Origin: Alteromonas sp. KC3
Lineage (GTDB): Bacteria; Pseudomonadota; Gammaproteobacteria; Enterobacterales; Alteromonadaceae
Direction: 5' to 3'
Assembly: GCF_016756315.1 (NCBI RefSeq)
Contig: NZ_AP024235.1
Coordinates: 4,278,001 to 4,342,000 of the forward strand
DNA length: 64,000 nt
Shown: positions 1 through 9,027 of the stretch, in pieces
How positions within the stretch are numbered: the first letter of the stretch is position 1
Layout of the letters: the number at the start of each line of letters is the position of its first letter
Made by a program: the position numbers and the translations under genes
The notes under the pieces: generated by a model
Told to the model about the DNA's origin: nothing
The model's database searches: none
Seen by the model: only the letters and a program-made list of their open reading frames with translations

Positions 1-477
1 TATCACACCATGAATAGCGTTTGATCCATAAAGTGGTGACGCGGGACCCTTTAGCACATCAATACGCTCAGCCATTTCGCCATGAGCTTCAAACAATTCG
101 TTAATATTACAAAAACCTGCGGCTCGAAGTGCAATGCCGTCTTCTGCCGCTAATATACCACCACAGGCACCTGCCCCCGTTAGTACAGGTGAACGAAGTG
201 CAGGTAGATATTCTTGACCATTGCCACGCTGCACCCCAGCACCCGCGACGTAGTTGAGCGCTTCTTGAATATGCTGAAGTGAAAGTAGCGAAAGATCGTC
301 GCTGTTGATTGAAGAAACGACATAACCATTTGCTTTGGCTTTGCCTGTTATACGACTTGATGTTGTTTCGATACGTTCTATGTAGTTAGCCTCGTCCCCC
401 ATAGCCGTGGCAGAAAGTGCTGCTAGCACTGAAGTGGTGGTAAAAAGAGACAAGAGAAACAACGGCTTCACAGTCAT
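1..477 (-). CDS. TonB-dependent receptor, N-terminal part (cut by window edge)
   Basis: The first 159 codons of an outer-membrane TonB-dependent receptor; the rest lies left of the window. The ATG at 477 opens a signal peptide (MTVKPLFLLSLF...) ending near residue 25. It is followed by a plug domain with the usual order: a stretch predicting a helical 'LQHIQEALNYVAGAGVQRG' segment, then 'ERIDVLKGPASPLYGSNAIHGV', which matches the receptor plug signature (V-x-KGP-x-x-x-LYG). Two cysteines (ACGG and FCN) lie in the plug and could pair. The ligand cannot be told from this piece. Confidence 0.85.
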   Translation of the reverse strand, partial: MTVKPLFLLSLFTTTSVLAALSATAMGDEANYIERIETTSSRITGKAKANGYVVSSINSDDLSLLSLQHIQEALNYVAGAGVQRGNGQEYLPALRSPVLTGAGACGGILAAEDGIALRAAGFCNINELFEAHGEMAERIDVLKGPASPLYGSNAIHGVI

Positions 478-667
478 GTTTTATCCTTTAAGGTGTAAAT
501 CAACGGCACTATAAAACATTGTACCCTGTAAGCCTCTGAACATAAGCTAAAAACCAATATTTTAAAGATAAGTATCAAAAAAGGCAGTACATCAATTTTT
601 CTCGTGGCATAGTGTTTGCTCTGGCACGTTATTACGGTCCTAGACGAACTACACTTGGAGGATACTA

Positions 668-1111
668 TTGGACACCCTAATTCCCAGTCTTTCGCAGCTC
701 ATCGAATTCGCTGTTGCCCCTGTATTTTTGCTTACCGGTATTGCTGGCTTTCTCAATGTAATGTCTTCTCGATTAGGTCGTATCTCAGATAGAGTGAGGG
801 TGGCAGAACGCCAAATTCACACACTTTCTGACCCTCATATTGTTGACCGTTCAAAAGCGGAAATTAAGGTGCTATGGCGCAGAGTACAAGTGATCAACTG
901 GGCAATAGGATTGTGTGTCGCAGCTGGGTTAATGGTATGTACCGTCATTGTGGCGTTGTTCTCTGGCTCACTGTGGGTAGTAGATTTGAAAACGCCCGTT
1001 ATCGTACTTTTCATTTTAGCAATGATGTTTCTCATCAGTGCATTGGTGGTATTTCTTATAGAAGTAAAATTAGCAACCAATACGATAAAGCTGGTTCGCA
1101 CTATTCGTTAG
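668..1111 (+). CDS. DUF2721 family membrane protein
   Basis: A 147-residue inner-membrane protein of the DUF2721 family, function unknown. The N-terminal block FAVAPVFLLTGIAGFLNVMSSRLGRI, with a following basic D/R-rich stretch, is the family hallmark. Hydrophobic segments lie at about residues 12-32, 75-100 and 108-135. The start is a TTG preceded by GGAGGA with six bases between, which decides the start despite the rare codon. It stands alone, divergent from the receptor at the left edge and convergent with the nucleosidase gene; a strong hairpin lies between the latter two. Confidence 0.8.
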   Translation: MDTLIPSLSQLIEFAVAPVFLLTGIAGFLNVMSSRLGRISDRVRVAERQIHTLSDPHIVDRSKAEIKVLWRRVQVINWAIGLCVAAGLMVCTVIVALFSGSLWVVDLKTPVIVLFILAMMFLISALVVFLIEVKLATNTIKLVRTIR

Positions 1112-1188
1112 GTGAAAGGAACCAAGGGTGAACAGTGCGTTTTCGTGCATTCACCAATGCACAGATAGCATATAGGCGAATTTTGGGG

Positions 1189-1223
1189 TGTGAGTGTTGG
1201 CCAGTATTCAGCCAACACTCACA
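1189..1223. terminator. Strong hairpin between convergent genes
   Basis: Perfect 12-bp arms (1189-1200 TGTGAGTGTTGG, 1212-1223 CCAACACTCACA) with an 11-base loop, between the convergent DUF2721 and nucleosidase genes. There is no clean U-run directly after it on either strand, so it may act as a transcript-end stabiliser rather than a textbook intrinsic terminator. Confidence 0.55.
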
Positions 1224-1233
1224 CGTGACATCT

Positions 1234-2241
1234 TTATTTTTCAGCCAATGTGTCTAATACAGAAAACAGTACATTGGCCCCAATGCGCGATACTTCTTTA
1301 TCAAACTTATTCTCCACGTTCACACCTTCTTGCCCACCAGCTAAGTCGCTGATAGCGCGCACAATCACCCAGTCTACATTGTTAATCGTGCACACTTGAC
1401 CAATTGCAGCTGATTCCATTTCAGTTACTTCAGCGTTAAAAACGTCTCGTGTCCATTTACGGTACTCTCGGTTATCCATAAATACCGACCCCGTTATGCC
1501 ATTACCGCCCACAAATAACTTAGCGTCCCGCTCATCTAATACACGTTGTACGGGCATTTCTGCCATGGCCTGTTTCGCTGCCTCAAGCAAGCGCTCAGAT
1601 GCACTAAAGTAAGCAGTGTCTTTCGGTTTATCCATACCGTCTTTCACGATTAACACTTCGTCGGGATGAATAAAGTGGAAAGGCTTATAGTGTGGTATGT
1701 GCGGGTCTTGGGCGCGGCGAGATTCTTGCTCTTCCATAAACGCCGCATAGTATTCTGGCAGGATATATTGGCCGGGGTTATTCGGGTCTTCGTTGGTGTA
1801 GACACTTTCATCATGATAGTACCAACGCGCTGGCACAATAACATCGCCAGGTTGCCACTTGGGATTTACTGCACCTGCAATCCCCATGTATACCACCTGC
1901 TTGACAGGAAAGTAATCTAAGGCCATTTGCATTGTCATGGCTGCGTTGGCAATACTCATTCCGGTAGCGAATACCAGAATCGGTTCGTCGTGGTAGGTAC
2001 CTAAGCGGTAAGTTACACCTTTAATGGTCTTAGTAGTATGAATAGAAGCGTTAGGATCTTGCGCTATTCTGTTAAGAATGCCCTCCATCTCTGGTGCATA
2101 GGCTACTGTTATTGCGGTAAAACCGGGCTGTGTAAATGTCGCTGGACCAAAATCAATCGAAGCGCTTTTTTCAACCGAAGCACACCCTCCAAGCCACACA
2201 GAGGTAAAGAGGATGAGTAAAAGAACGCGGTACTTTTTCAT
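1234..2241 (-). CDS. Lipoprotein nucleoside phosphorylase / MTA-SAH nucleosidase-like
   Basis: A 335-residue protein of the PNP/UDP phosphorylase superfamily, the fold of 5'-methylthioadenosine/S-adenosylhomocysteine nucleosidase. It carries a lipoprotein signal: hydrophobic residues 5-16 then LGGC with the lipid-carrying Cys at 20, so it is probably tethered to a membrane facing the periplasm. Family motifs seen: MGIAGAVNPKWQPGDVIVP (nucleoside-binding loop), EMESAAIGQVC (ribose-binding Met-Glu) and RAISDLAGG (catalytic Asp). Cytosolic nucleosidases are about 230-250 residues; the extra length lies in the leader and an insertion after 'DVIVPARWYYHDESVY'. A role in cleaving external nucleosides is inferred from location; the substrate is not determined. 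Confidence 0.8.
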   Translation of the reverse strand: MKKYRVLLLILFTSVWLGGCASVEKSASIDFGPATFTQPGFTAITVAYAPEMEGILNRIAQDPNASIHTTKTIKGVTYRLGTYHDEPILVFATGMSIANAAMTMQMALDYFPVKQVVYMGIAGAVNPKWQPGDVIVPARWYYHDESVYTNEDPNNPGQYILPEYYAAFMEEQESRRAQDPHIPHYKPFHFIHPDEVLIVKDGMDKPKDTAYFSASERLLEAAKQAMAEMPVQRVLDERDAKLFVGGNGITGSVFMDNREYRKWTRDVFNAEVTEMESAAIGQVCTINNVDWVIVRAISDLAGGQEGVNVENKFDKEVSRIGANVLFSVLDTLAEK

Positions 2242-2656
2242 TTTTATTCTCGCTAGGAACGGTTAGTTTTTTAGAGCGTGTTGTTTTTTACCGTACGTTT
2301 TTGCAGCAAAGCTCAACACGCTTTAATAAGCTACCACTTTATTGTCACATTAAAAGAGTGAATAAACAGGTTTTACTTTCTTAAAACAAAACATCTACAA
2401 AATGGATACAAATTCACCAAAATCGTGCATATTAATATTTAATATGCAGCTAAATAGAATAAATTTTCACCAGTAAAGATTTGGTAAAGAAAGCCAGAAA
2501 AGCGCTAATTGGCGATAAAATACGGCAGACTTCGCTATTTCATTGCAAAAATTTAATACTATTACCATGCTAGCGAAATAAGCGCACAAGCAATTAAAAA
2601 TAATAATAACAAGCGAAAATTGAACATTACGGCCATAAAAGGATGACTAAGGCGCC
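2242..2656. other. Divergent intergenic region, AT-rich
   Basis: This 415-bp gap between the nucleosidase lipoprotein (minus) and the LysR gene (plus) must hold both promoters. It is strongly AT-rich (for example around 2380-2480 and 2590-2630). I see no RNA gene or ORF with a credible start. The only structured element is the inverted repeat at 2275-2322, listed separately. Confidence 0.5.
2275..2322 (-). promoter_or_regulatory. Inverted repeat in the leader of the nucleosidase gene
   Basis: Perfect 9-bp arms AGCGTGTTG (2275-2283) and CAACACGCT (2314-2322) with a 30-base spacer, 34 to 81 bases upstream of the nucleosidase ATG at 2241. It could form a leader hairpin or be an operator. No U-run follows it, so it is not a terminator. 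No known riboswitch class is recognised. Confidence 0.3.
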
Positions 2657-3541
2657 ATGAATTCAAAACTTTTACGATCACTACAGGTGTTTGTTGCAGT
2701 CACCGATAGTGGCAGCATGAGTGTAGCCGCAAGAGAGTTACACATGACGGTTTCTGCAATAAGCCAACAGCTAAGAAAGCTAGAGCAAGATATCGGTCTA
2801 AGCTTGTTTAATCGCAATACCAGAAGCTTGAGTCTGACAGAAGCTGGGCGAATTTACTACGATACTAGCAAGCGAATGCTTGAAACGGCACACGTCGCAC
2901 AACAGCAGATTGAAAGTCTGCAAGACAATCCATCTGGTAAAATCAATATTATTGCGCCAGAAGGGTTTGGCGGCGGGTTGCTAAGTGAGCCTTTGCGCAC
3001 TTTATGCGAAGCATTTCCCAAACTTTCTCTGTCGTTAACGCTTACCGACGAACCCAAGGATATCATCGCATCGTGCGCCGATTTGGTACTGTGTTTTGCA
3101 CCTGTTTCAGACACTAATTTTAGTAGTCTAGAGCTAGCAACATGGCAACGCATTTTATGTGTATCGTCATCACATCCGTTGGCTAGTAAAACACTCATAA
3201 CGCCCGAACAACTTAACGAGTATACGTACATTTCGCACCGTCATATCGATACCTATACCATGGAGCACAAACAACACGAAAGTTACGAACTCGATGCACA
3301 GCGTATTGATGTCAACTCCATGCAAACCCTAATTCAACTAACGAAAGACGGGGTGGGTTATGCGGTGTTACCAGAACCAGAGATCCGTCACCTTCTTAAA
3401 TCAGGTGAAATGAAACAACTGTTTTGTGACTGGCAATTGCCGGATTACACCGTGTATGCCGTTACACCAAAAAGAGACCTTGTCCCTAAAAAGATAAGCG
3501 CAGCAATTACCTGCTTACAAGAGTTGTTTGAGCAGATATAA
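2657..3541 (+). CDS. LysR family transcriptional regulator
   Basis: A 294-residue LysR-type regulator. Residues 1-62 form the winged helix-turn-helix (LRSLQVFVAV...SMSVAARELHMTVSAISQQLRKLEQDIGLSLFNR), followed by a linker helix and a two-lobed ligand-binding domain from about residue 90 (SGKINIIAPEGFGGG...). The C-terminal lobe has the usual 'DGVGYAVLPE' turn. The ATG at 2657 is preceded by an AAGGATGACTAAGG stretch. The target genes are not clear: LysR proteins often act on the divergent neighbour, here the nucleosidase lipoprotein, but the gap is long. The fadL gene downstream is convergent. Confidence 0.9.
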   Translation: MNSKLLRSLQVFVAVTDSGSMSVAARELHMTVSAISQQLRKLEQDIGLSLFNRNTRSLSLTEAGRIYYDTSKRMLETAHVAQQQIESLQDNPSGKINIIAPEGFGGGLLSEPLRTLCEAFPKLSLSLTLTDEPKDIIASCADLVLCFAPVSDTNFSSLELATWQRILCVSSSHPLASKTLITPEQLNEYTYISHRHIDTYTMEHKQHESYELDAQRIDVNSMQTLIQLTKDGVGYAVLPEPEIRHLLKSGEMKQLFCDWQLPDYTVYAVTPKRDLVPKKISAAITCLQELFEQI

Positions 3542-3567
3542 AAAAGGCAGCCAGTGGCTGCCTTTTT
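3541..3567. terminator. Bidirectional intrinsic terminator, lysR / fadL
   Basis: Stem GGCAGCC/GGCTGCC with an AGT loop, flanked by A5 and T5, so it gives a U-run in both directions. It ends the LysR transcript (plus) and the fadL transcript (minus). Confidence 0.9.
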
Positions 3568-3586
3568 ATTAGCTTGTGCATGAAAA

Positions 3587-4942
3587 TTAGAAGCGTGTAT
3601 TTAGCTGTACGCTAAGAATATGAGCAGTTGCTGACTGAGTACCAGAAAAGTTAGTCGTAAAGTCAGTGCCTGGTAGAACGTTACTTAAAATCGTTCTGTC
3701 TTTGTCGATTTTCGCTTCGCGGCCATCAATAAACACGTACGCTACATCAATTGAAGTGTCGTCACTCATCGTATACGTCAAACCACCAGAGAACCACTGG
3801 CGGTCAGTATCAGGAATACTTAAAGAGCGATTCTCTACTGACACCACACCATCGTCATACGCATAGCCAGCACGAAGTGTAATCTCGTCATTCAAGGCAT
3901 AAGTCACACCGATAGCCGCACGCCAAGAGTCGTCGAAGTTCTCTTCTTTAATAAGGAAGTCAACGCCATCTTCTAGGTTAGCTTCAAGCTTTTCAAATGT
4001 GCTCCAATCTGTGAACACCACGCTTGCTTGTACAGACCACTGGCTATCAATTTTTTGATCAATAGCTAATTCAGTCGTTGCCGCAAGGTTTAAATCTAGG
4101 CTACCAGGCTGATTAAGGTTAATAGGGAAAATAGGTGTTTGTGATGACACCGCACCTTCCAGCTCAAGCTTAGTTTCTGCGCGGTATGAAAGCGCAATAT
4201 TTGTCATATCAGTTGGCTGCCAGAAAATACCTGCATTCCAGCCGTAGCCCCAATCATCCCCTTCCATGCTAAATAGTGAAGCACCTGGGGTAAGTGTTGG
4301 TAGGGTAATGCCTAATGCTTCTGCTGTCGGCGCTAAGCCAGCAACTGTGCCTGCTAGTGTATTGGATACGCCAGAGCCAATCTCAGCTTCTGCATAGGTA
4401 ATGTTTAAACCAAAGCCAACCATAAGCTGCTTGTTTACTTTGTAAGAAACAGCAGGGTTTAACGTTACCGTTTTTACTTCTGCCGTGTCAGCGAAATGAA
4501 GCGCTCCAAAATCATCTGAGTAGTCTGAACGAAGACCGTAGGTTGTAAATACGCCTACACCAGCAGAGAGCTTGTCATTAATAGGAGAAACATAGAAAAA
4601 GCTTGGCACAATTGCTGTATCAGCGATGTTGTCTTCCGCTGCTGGGCTTGCGCTTACTACTGTGTCACCTAGGTTGTATGTTACTGCACCATCGATATCT
4701 ACATTTGGGTCAATAAAGCTTGCAGATGCACTGAATTCAGCTTCTTTAAATACACCAATAGCAGCGGGGTTAGTTGCAAGAATAGAGGCATTCTCTGGCT
4801 TAGCCGCTTGGCCGGCCATAGCGCGACCAAGGCCATTTGCACTGTGTTCATTAACTTGAAAACCAGCAGCTAGCGCAGATGAAGAGGCTAAAGTAGCTAG
4901 CGCTAAGCATACTGAGGCACGTAAAGAAAACTGTTGCTTCAT
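3587..4942 (-). CDS. fadL: FadL-type long-chain fatty acid outer membrane channel
   Basis: A 451-residue outer-membrane beta-barrel of the FadL/TodX family, which takes long-chain fatty acids or other hydrophobic compounds across the outer membrane. The signal peptide ends at about Ala26; the mature protein opens with AGFQVNEHSANGLGRAMAG, the hallmark N-terminal hatch. An NPA motif follows near residue 58 (ATNPAAIG). The chain ends in an aromatic Phe (VQLNTRF), as expected of a barrel recognised by the BAM machinery. It is a single gene with its own terminator. Substrate specificity within the family is not determined by sequence alone. Confidence 0.9.
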   Translation of the reverse strand: MKQQFSLRASVCLALATLASSSALAAGFQVNEHSANGLGRAMAGQAAKPENASILATNPAAIGVFKEAEFSASASFIDPNVDIDGAVTYNLGDTVVSASPAAEDNIADTAIVPSFFYVSPINDKLSAGVGVFTTYGLRSDYSDDFGALHFADTAEVKTVTLNPAVSYKVNKQLMVGFGLNITYAEAEIGSGVSNTLAGTVAGLAPTAEALGITLPTLTPGASLFSMEGDDWGYGWNAGIFWQPTDMTNIALSYRAETKLELEGAVSSQTPIFPINLNQPGSLDLNLAATTELAIDQKIDSQWSVQASVVFTDWSTFEKLEANLEDGVDFLIKEENFDDSWRAAIGVTYALNDEITLRAGYAYDDGVVSVENRSLSIPDTDRQWFSGGLTYTMSDDTSIDVAYVFIDGREAKIDKDRTILSNVLPGTDFTTNFSGTQSATAHILSVQLNTRF

Positions 4943-5169
4943 AAAATACTCATAGTAATAGGGGAAAAATTGCAGCTGGGCATTCTACGGATATGAGTAC
5001 TTTTGTTCAATGCAAGTAAACGACATTTACGGACTTTTATCGCATTTTTTACAATTATAGCAACAACTTCGACGCATTTATAAGCAAAGTTGATAATAAA
5101 GAGTTAACACGAGATCACAACATTGTTAACCAGACATTAAACGACAAAGATACAGGCATTTTCTTAAGA

Positions 5170-6240
5170 CTATCTCTCATACGTCACTAATTCTGTACAT
5201 GCTTTACCCTTTTCTTTAGCAGCATAGAGAGCCTGATCGGCCTTATCGATGAGTTTGTCTATAGTAATATCACGTAAGTCAGAAGCGACTACCGCGCCTA
5301 TAGAGCAGCTCATCGTCGGATGTTTCGCATTATCTGCATGTACAACCTTTTTTTGCTTCCACTTATCAAGTAGCGCATCGCAGTGCACTGCCACTTGCTG
5401 CTTAGTGATATCACTTAACACAACAATGAATTCCTCTCCGCCATAGCGACCTAAAATATCCGTGTCTCGCTTAAATACGCTACGCATAATATCGGCTTGC
5501 AATTTTATCGCGTCATCACCTTGCTGATGCCCAAAGCTATCGTTGTATTTCTTAAAATCATCAAGGTCGAGCATCAATACTGCCATAGACACCTTGTGAC
5601 GCTTGCTTAGTGCGAGCAATTTCACGCTTAGCTCGCGTAGTGCTCGCCGATTGAGTAGGTCTGATAATGGGTCGTACTTGCTTAATTTTAGTAACCTGTC
5701 GTTACTCTCTTTAAGCATACTTACGCTGCGATCAAGACGATACTTAGCATAGGCACAGATGAATAGAGAACCGCACACAAATGCAATAGAAATAGCGACT
5801 CTGTCACCATACACTGGCGCAAACCACATTAGCGTCAAAAAACCCAATATATTGATGGTATTCGCAGCAACGGCCAGTTTGAAAGGAATGCCTAACGCGA
5901 ATACACAAAAGAAAGCATACAAAATGGTGCCTTCATATGGGAAAACGAATTGAAATTCATGCCAGCACGACCAAATAAGCCAATAATTGCTGTAGGTCAG
6001 TGCCACTAACAGTCCGGTAAAAAGAAACTGTTTACATTGCGCAAAACGGTGCCAAAAAGAAAAAACGACGACCACAGCAATGATGGGTAGTTGCAGGAGA
6101 AGACGGTCAAAAAAGTAAAGCGAGTACATACTACTAGGTAAAAGCAGAACATCTGCCACCATAAAACCTAAAACAAGGCAGGCACCTATGATAAGTGCAA
6201 TGCGCAGGCGAATTAATTCGGTAGCTTTGTTTAGCTTCAC
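5170..6240 (-). CDS. Membrane diguanylate cyclase (GGDEF)
   Basis: A 356-residue protein that should make cyclic di-GMP from GTP. Residues 14-168 are a run of hydrophobic helices (about six), forming a membrane sensor domain of MASE type; the exact family is not assigned. The GGDEF domain occupies about 185-350, with the active-site motif GGEEF at 267-271, and an inhibitory I-site RxxD (RDTD, 258-261) exactly five residues before it, so product inhibition is expected. It lies 70 bases after the histidine kinase gene on the same strand; co-transcription with the ABC/two-component operon is possible but unproven. Confidence 0.9.
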   Translation of the reverse strand: MKLNKATELIRLRIALIIGACLVLGFMVADVLLLPSSMYSLYFFDRLLLQLPIIAVVVVFSFWHRFAQCKQFLFTGLLVALTYSNYWLIWSCWHEFQFVFPYEGTILYAFFCVFALGIPFKLAVAANTINILGFLTLMWFAPVYGDRVAISIAFVCGSLFICAYAKYRLDRSVSMLKESNDRLLKLSKYDPLSDLLNRRALRELSVKLLALSKRHKVSMAVLMLDLDDFKKYNDSFGHQQGDDAIKLQADIMRSVFKRDTDILGRYGGEEFIVVLSDITKQQVAVHCDALLDKWKQKKVVHADNAKHPTMSCSIGAVVASDLRDITIDKLIDKADQALYAAKEKGKACTELVTYER

Positions 6241-6310
6241 GTTTTACCTATGAAAACATCAACGCTCTTGATTGAGTATAACGCGAACCCACACTCTGTG
6301 CTTGCGAGTT

Positions 6311-7582
6311 TTAATGTGATGGCCACACCAACTCAACCTTGGCGCCTCCATTTGCGCCGTTTAAGAGAGATAGCTTTCCATCGTGTTTGCTGACAACTGA
6401 TTCAACAAACGCTAAGCCAATACCTGCCCCGTGTTCTTTGGTGGTAAAAAGCGGCGTTTTCGCGTTTTCTATATTTGAGAACCCCGTACCGTTATCTGTA
6501 ACAATAAGGTGTTGTTGTGAATCACTTAAATAGAATTGCACGTCGATAATGGCATCGTTCTCTTCGACCGCTTCTAATGCATTTTTAACAAGGTTTATAA
6601 GTACGTGAGCTAATAACTGTGGGTCGCCATAACAGGTGTGTTGACCTGAAAAACGCAATTGGTCCTTTTCGCCTAATAGCGTCTTGGTTTGCTCAACAAC
6701 AGTCGTTAAATCGAAACGCTCATATTGTGGCTCGGGTATTTTTGCCACTTCTGCGAATCGCTCTACAAAGCTAAGTAGCCCATCAGAGCGACTTTTTACT
6801 CTGCTCAGCACTTTGCGCACTTGCTCAAGATCCCAATTAGACATCGATAACAATGTATCCGCCATAGACGACATAGGTGTAAGCGTATTTCGCAGCTCAT
6901 GGCTTAGCACTCTAACGATGTTATTCTGTACGGCCTGCTCACTTTGTTTAAGTTCTGAGTCAATATTGATGGCAGTGAAAAGGTAAGCTGACTGCTGCAT
7001 ATAATTAAGTGCACTCGACTGACAGCGCCAACTTCGCGTCAGTGCTGGATGATGGATTTGGTCTTTACTAACTGTAAAGCCCAGTTGTTGAGCATGCATG
7101 CCCTGCAATAAGCTCACCTCGCGCATGGCATACGCTTCTCGATTAGCATAAATTAATGTGAAGTTGTCGTCGAAAGCGATAATGACAATAGGGATATCTT
7201 CAAACAACTGCGACAGCAGAATAGGGAGTAGTTGGGTCGATGTGCTTCCTATTGCACTTTTTGATTGTAACAGTTCAATTTCTCTAACGAGATCATCAAT
7301 GAGTACTGACGAGCCTCGCCTTGCTAAGCTCGTACTAGATTCCCCCATATTGACGCTTTGCACATAGGTACTTACGCGCATAATGGATGAACACCAAAAA
7401 TCCCAAACTCGCCATGCTGCCCAGCAAAGCGGGTATGATAAAAAGAATAGCATGGTGCAGATTGCCAACAACGACCATTCAAACGCAACGCCGATGATAC
7501 CCGCCATGACAAGGAACATAAGCACAGTAAAGACAAGCGCAACTTTGATTTTGAACTCCACGGAGCGCCGCGTTTTAATCAA
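6311..7582 (-). CDS. Sensor histidine kinase (NtrB-like partner of the sigma-54 regulator)
   Basis: A 423-residue kinase: two membrane helices at about 13-33 and 36-58, a PAS-like segment near 128-210 (IVIIAFDDNFTLIYANREA), the phospho-acceptor H-box VLSHELRNTLTP with His228, and an HATPase_c domain with N-box (INLVKNALEAVEEN), DNGTGF and GAGIGLAF boxes. It should phosphorylate the response regulator encoded just upstream; the two genes overlap by eight bases (7575-7582). With almost no periplasmic loop, it probably senses a membrane or cytoplasmic signal, perhaps the state of the ABC exporter encoded in the same cluster. Confidence 0.92.
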   Translation of the reverse strand: MIKTRRSVEFKIKVALVFTVLMFLVMAGIIGVAFEWSLLAICTMLFFLSYPLCWAAWRVWDFWCSSIMRVSTYVQSVNMGESSTSLARRGSSVLIDDLVREIELLQSKSAIGSTSTQLLPILLSQLFEDIPIVIIAFDDNFTLIYANREAYAMREVSLLQGMHAQQLGFTVSKDQIHHPALTRSWRCQSSALNYMQQSAYLFTAINIDSELKQSEQAVQNNIVRVLSHELRNTLTPMSSMADTLLSMSNWDLEQVRKVLSRVKSRSDGLLSFVERFAEVAKIPEPQYERFDLTTVVEQTKTLLGEKDQLRFSGQHTCYGDPQLLAHVLINLVKNALEAVEENDAIIDVQFYLSDSQQHLIVTDNGTGFSNIENAKTPLFTTKEHGAGIGLAFVESVVSKHDGKLSLLNGANGGAKVELVWPSH

Positions 7583-8957
7583 CTTCGAAATCCTCTTTGC
7601 TTAACTGGTATTTTTCCAATCTGCGATACAGCGCGTTACGAGAAATACCTAATGCAGAAGCGGCTTTACTAACATGGCCTTGGTACTTTTTGAGGGCGTG
7701 GGTAATCATGTCATATTCCACATCATCTAAAGAGCGTAACACGTTTGAATTGCTCTCATCCTTAGACTGAGTGTCGTCAGGTAACATAATGTGAGCAGGC
7801 AAAATCTCTGTCTCTCGACACAAAATGACGGCACGTTCAATTACGTGGCTAAGCTCGCGCACATTGCCCGGCCAAGAGTAGTTATTAAGTAAAATGGCTA
7901 CATCATCGCTCAGCGTTAATTTTGCTTTTTGGTACTTAGCTGAAAACGATTCAATGAAATGCGTGGCGAGTAAGGTTATATCCTCTTTTCTTTCTCGTAA
8001 GGGCGGTAAGGAGAGTACAAAAGTATTTAAACGAAACATCAGATCTCGCCTAAAATTACCACTCTCCACCATGTCGTTAAGATTGGCATTTGTCGCGCTA
8101 ATTATTCTGACATCAGCACTGTGCGTTGTACTTGAACCCACCGGCTCAAACTCATTACTTTCTAATACGCGTAGCAATTTTGGCTGCACGGCATTTGGCA
8201 AGGCACCAATTTCATCCATAAATAGCGTGCCGTTTTGCGCCAACTCAAATCGTCCTTTGCGTGCGTCTTTGGCATCAGTAAAGGCACCTTTAACGTGTCC
8301 AAATAGTTCGCTTTCAAAGAGGTTTTCAGGAATAGCGCCCATATTTACTGAGACAAACGGTGCACTATTTCGGTTTGAAAGTAGGTGTAAGCGCTCAGCC
8401 AATAGTGATTTACCCGTTCCATTTTCACCTAAAATAAGTACGCTTGCTTGCGTGTTGGCCACCTGTTCAATCATCTCTTCTAACTGGCGCATTGCAGGCG
8501 ATTGGGCAACCCATGCATTGGCCCGTTTAGCGGGTTTTGTGGTTGCTCTGCGATGTGCGTTACTGCCTGATTCTGTAGACGAATAAATATGTTTGTCCAC
8601 GACATCGAGAAGTTTTTGATTATCCCACGGCTTCTCAAAGAAATCCGCAGCACCAAGCTGCATCCCTTTAACGGCAAGCTCAATGTTTCCCCATGCGGTC
8701 ATCAATACCGTACGAATATTTTGCTGTGTGAGCTGAGAAAGCACTTCAAGGCCTTCGCCACCACTTGTTGTATCGCGGCTGAAGTTCATATCTAGTAATA
8801 CTAGTTGAGGTAGTTGCTGCGCCACAATACGCGCCAACTGTTTAGGACTACTCGCCTCTAGTACTTGATAACCATGGTTTGACAGCAGCATCGACAGCGC
8901 TAAACGAATATCTTCGTCATCATCAACGACAACTATCATTCCTTTTGAAACTTGCAT
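7575..8957 (-). CDS. Sigma-54-dependent response regulator (NtrC family)
   Basis: A 460-residue activator: receiver domain (residues 7-125, acceptor Asp56 in LVLLDMNF), AAA+ domain with Walker A LGENGTGKS and the sigma-54 contact loop GAFTDA (canonical GAFTGA, so Gly to Asp at position five), then a Fis-type helix-turn-helix at the C terminus (HVSKAASALGISRNALYRRL). It should activate sigma-54 promoters when phosphorylated by the overlapping kinase. The promoter-like element at 13495-13510 before the first gene of this cluster suggests that it controls its own operon. Confidence 0.93.
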   Translation of the reverse strand: MQVSKGMIVVVDDDEDIRLALSMLLSNHGYQVLEASSPKQLARIVAQQLPQLVLLDMNFSRDTTSGGEGLEVLSQLTQQNIRTVLMTAWGNIELAVKGMQLGAADFFEKPWDNQKLLDVVDKHIYSSTESGSNAHRRATTKPAKRANAWVAQSPAMRQLEEMIEQVANTQASVLILGENGTGKSLLAERLHLLSNRNSAPFVSVNMGAIPENLFESELFGHVKGAFTDAKDARKGRFELAQNGTLFMDEIGALPNAVQPKLLRVLESNEFEPVGSSTTHSADVRIISATNANLNDMVESGNFRRDLMFRLNTFVLSLPPLRERKEDITLLATHFIESFSAKYQKAKLTLSDDVAILLNNYSWPGNVRELSHVIERAVILCRETEILPAHIMLPDDTQSKDESNSNVLRSLDDVEYDMITHALKKYQGHVSKAASALGISRNALYRRLEKYQLSKEDFEVD

Positions 8958-8972
8958 GTGACTCCTTAAGTG

Positions 8973-9002
8973 AAAGCCCCAGTCTTTGGGGACAGGGGCT
9001 TT
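8973..9002 (-). terminator. Intercistronic hairpin, permease to response regulator
   Basis: Arms AAAGCCCC (8973-8980) and GGGGCTTT (8995-9002) in the 70-base gap between the ABC permease stop and the regulator ATG. On the minus strand it is followed by TTTCACTTAAGGAG, so the U-run is short and the regulator's ribosome site lies directly after. It could lower the amount of regulator and kinase made relative to the transporter. Confidence 0.4.
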
Positions 9003-9027
9003 GTGTAGTTTATGCGCTCACTACTAT

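Noticed and set aside
8586..8894. Long antisense open frames inside the sigma-54 regulator gene (plus strand 7894-8586)
   Set aside because: They lie fully within a clear NtrC-family gene on the other strand and show no domain or ribosome site.
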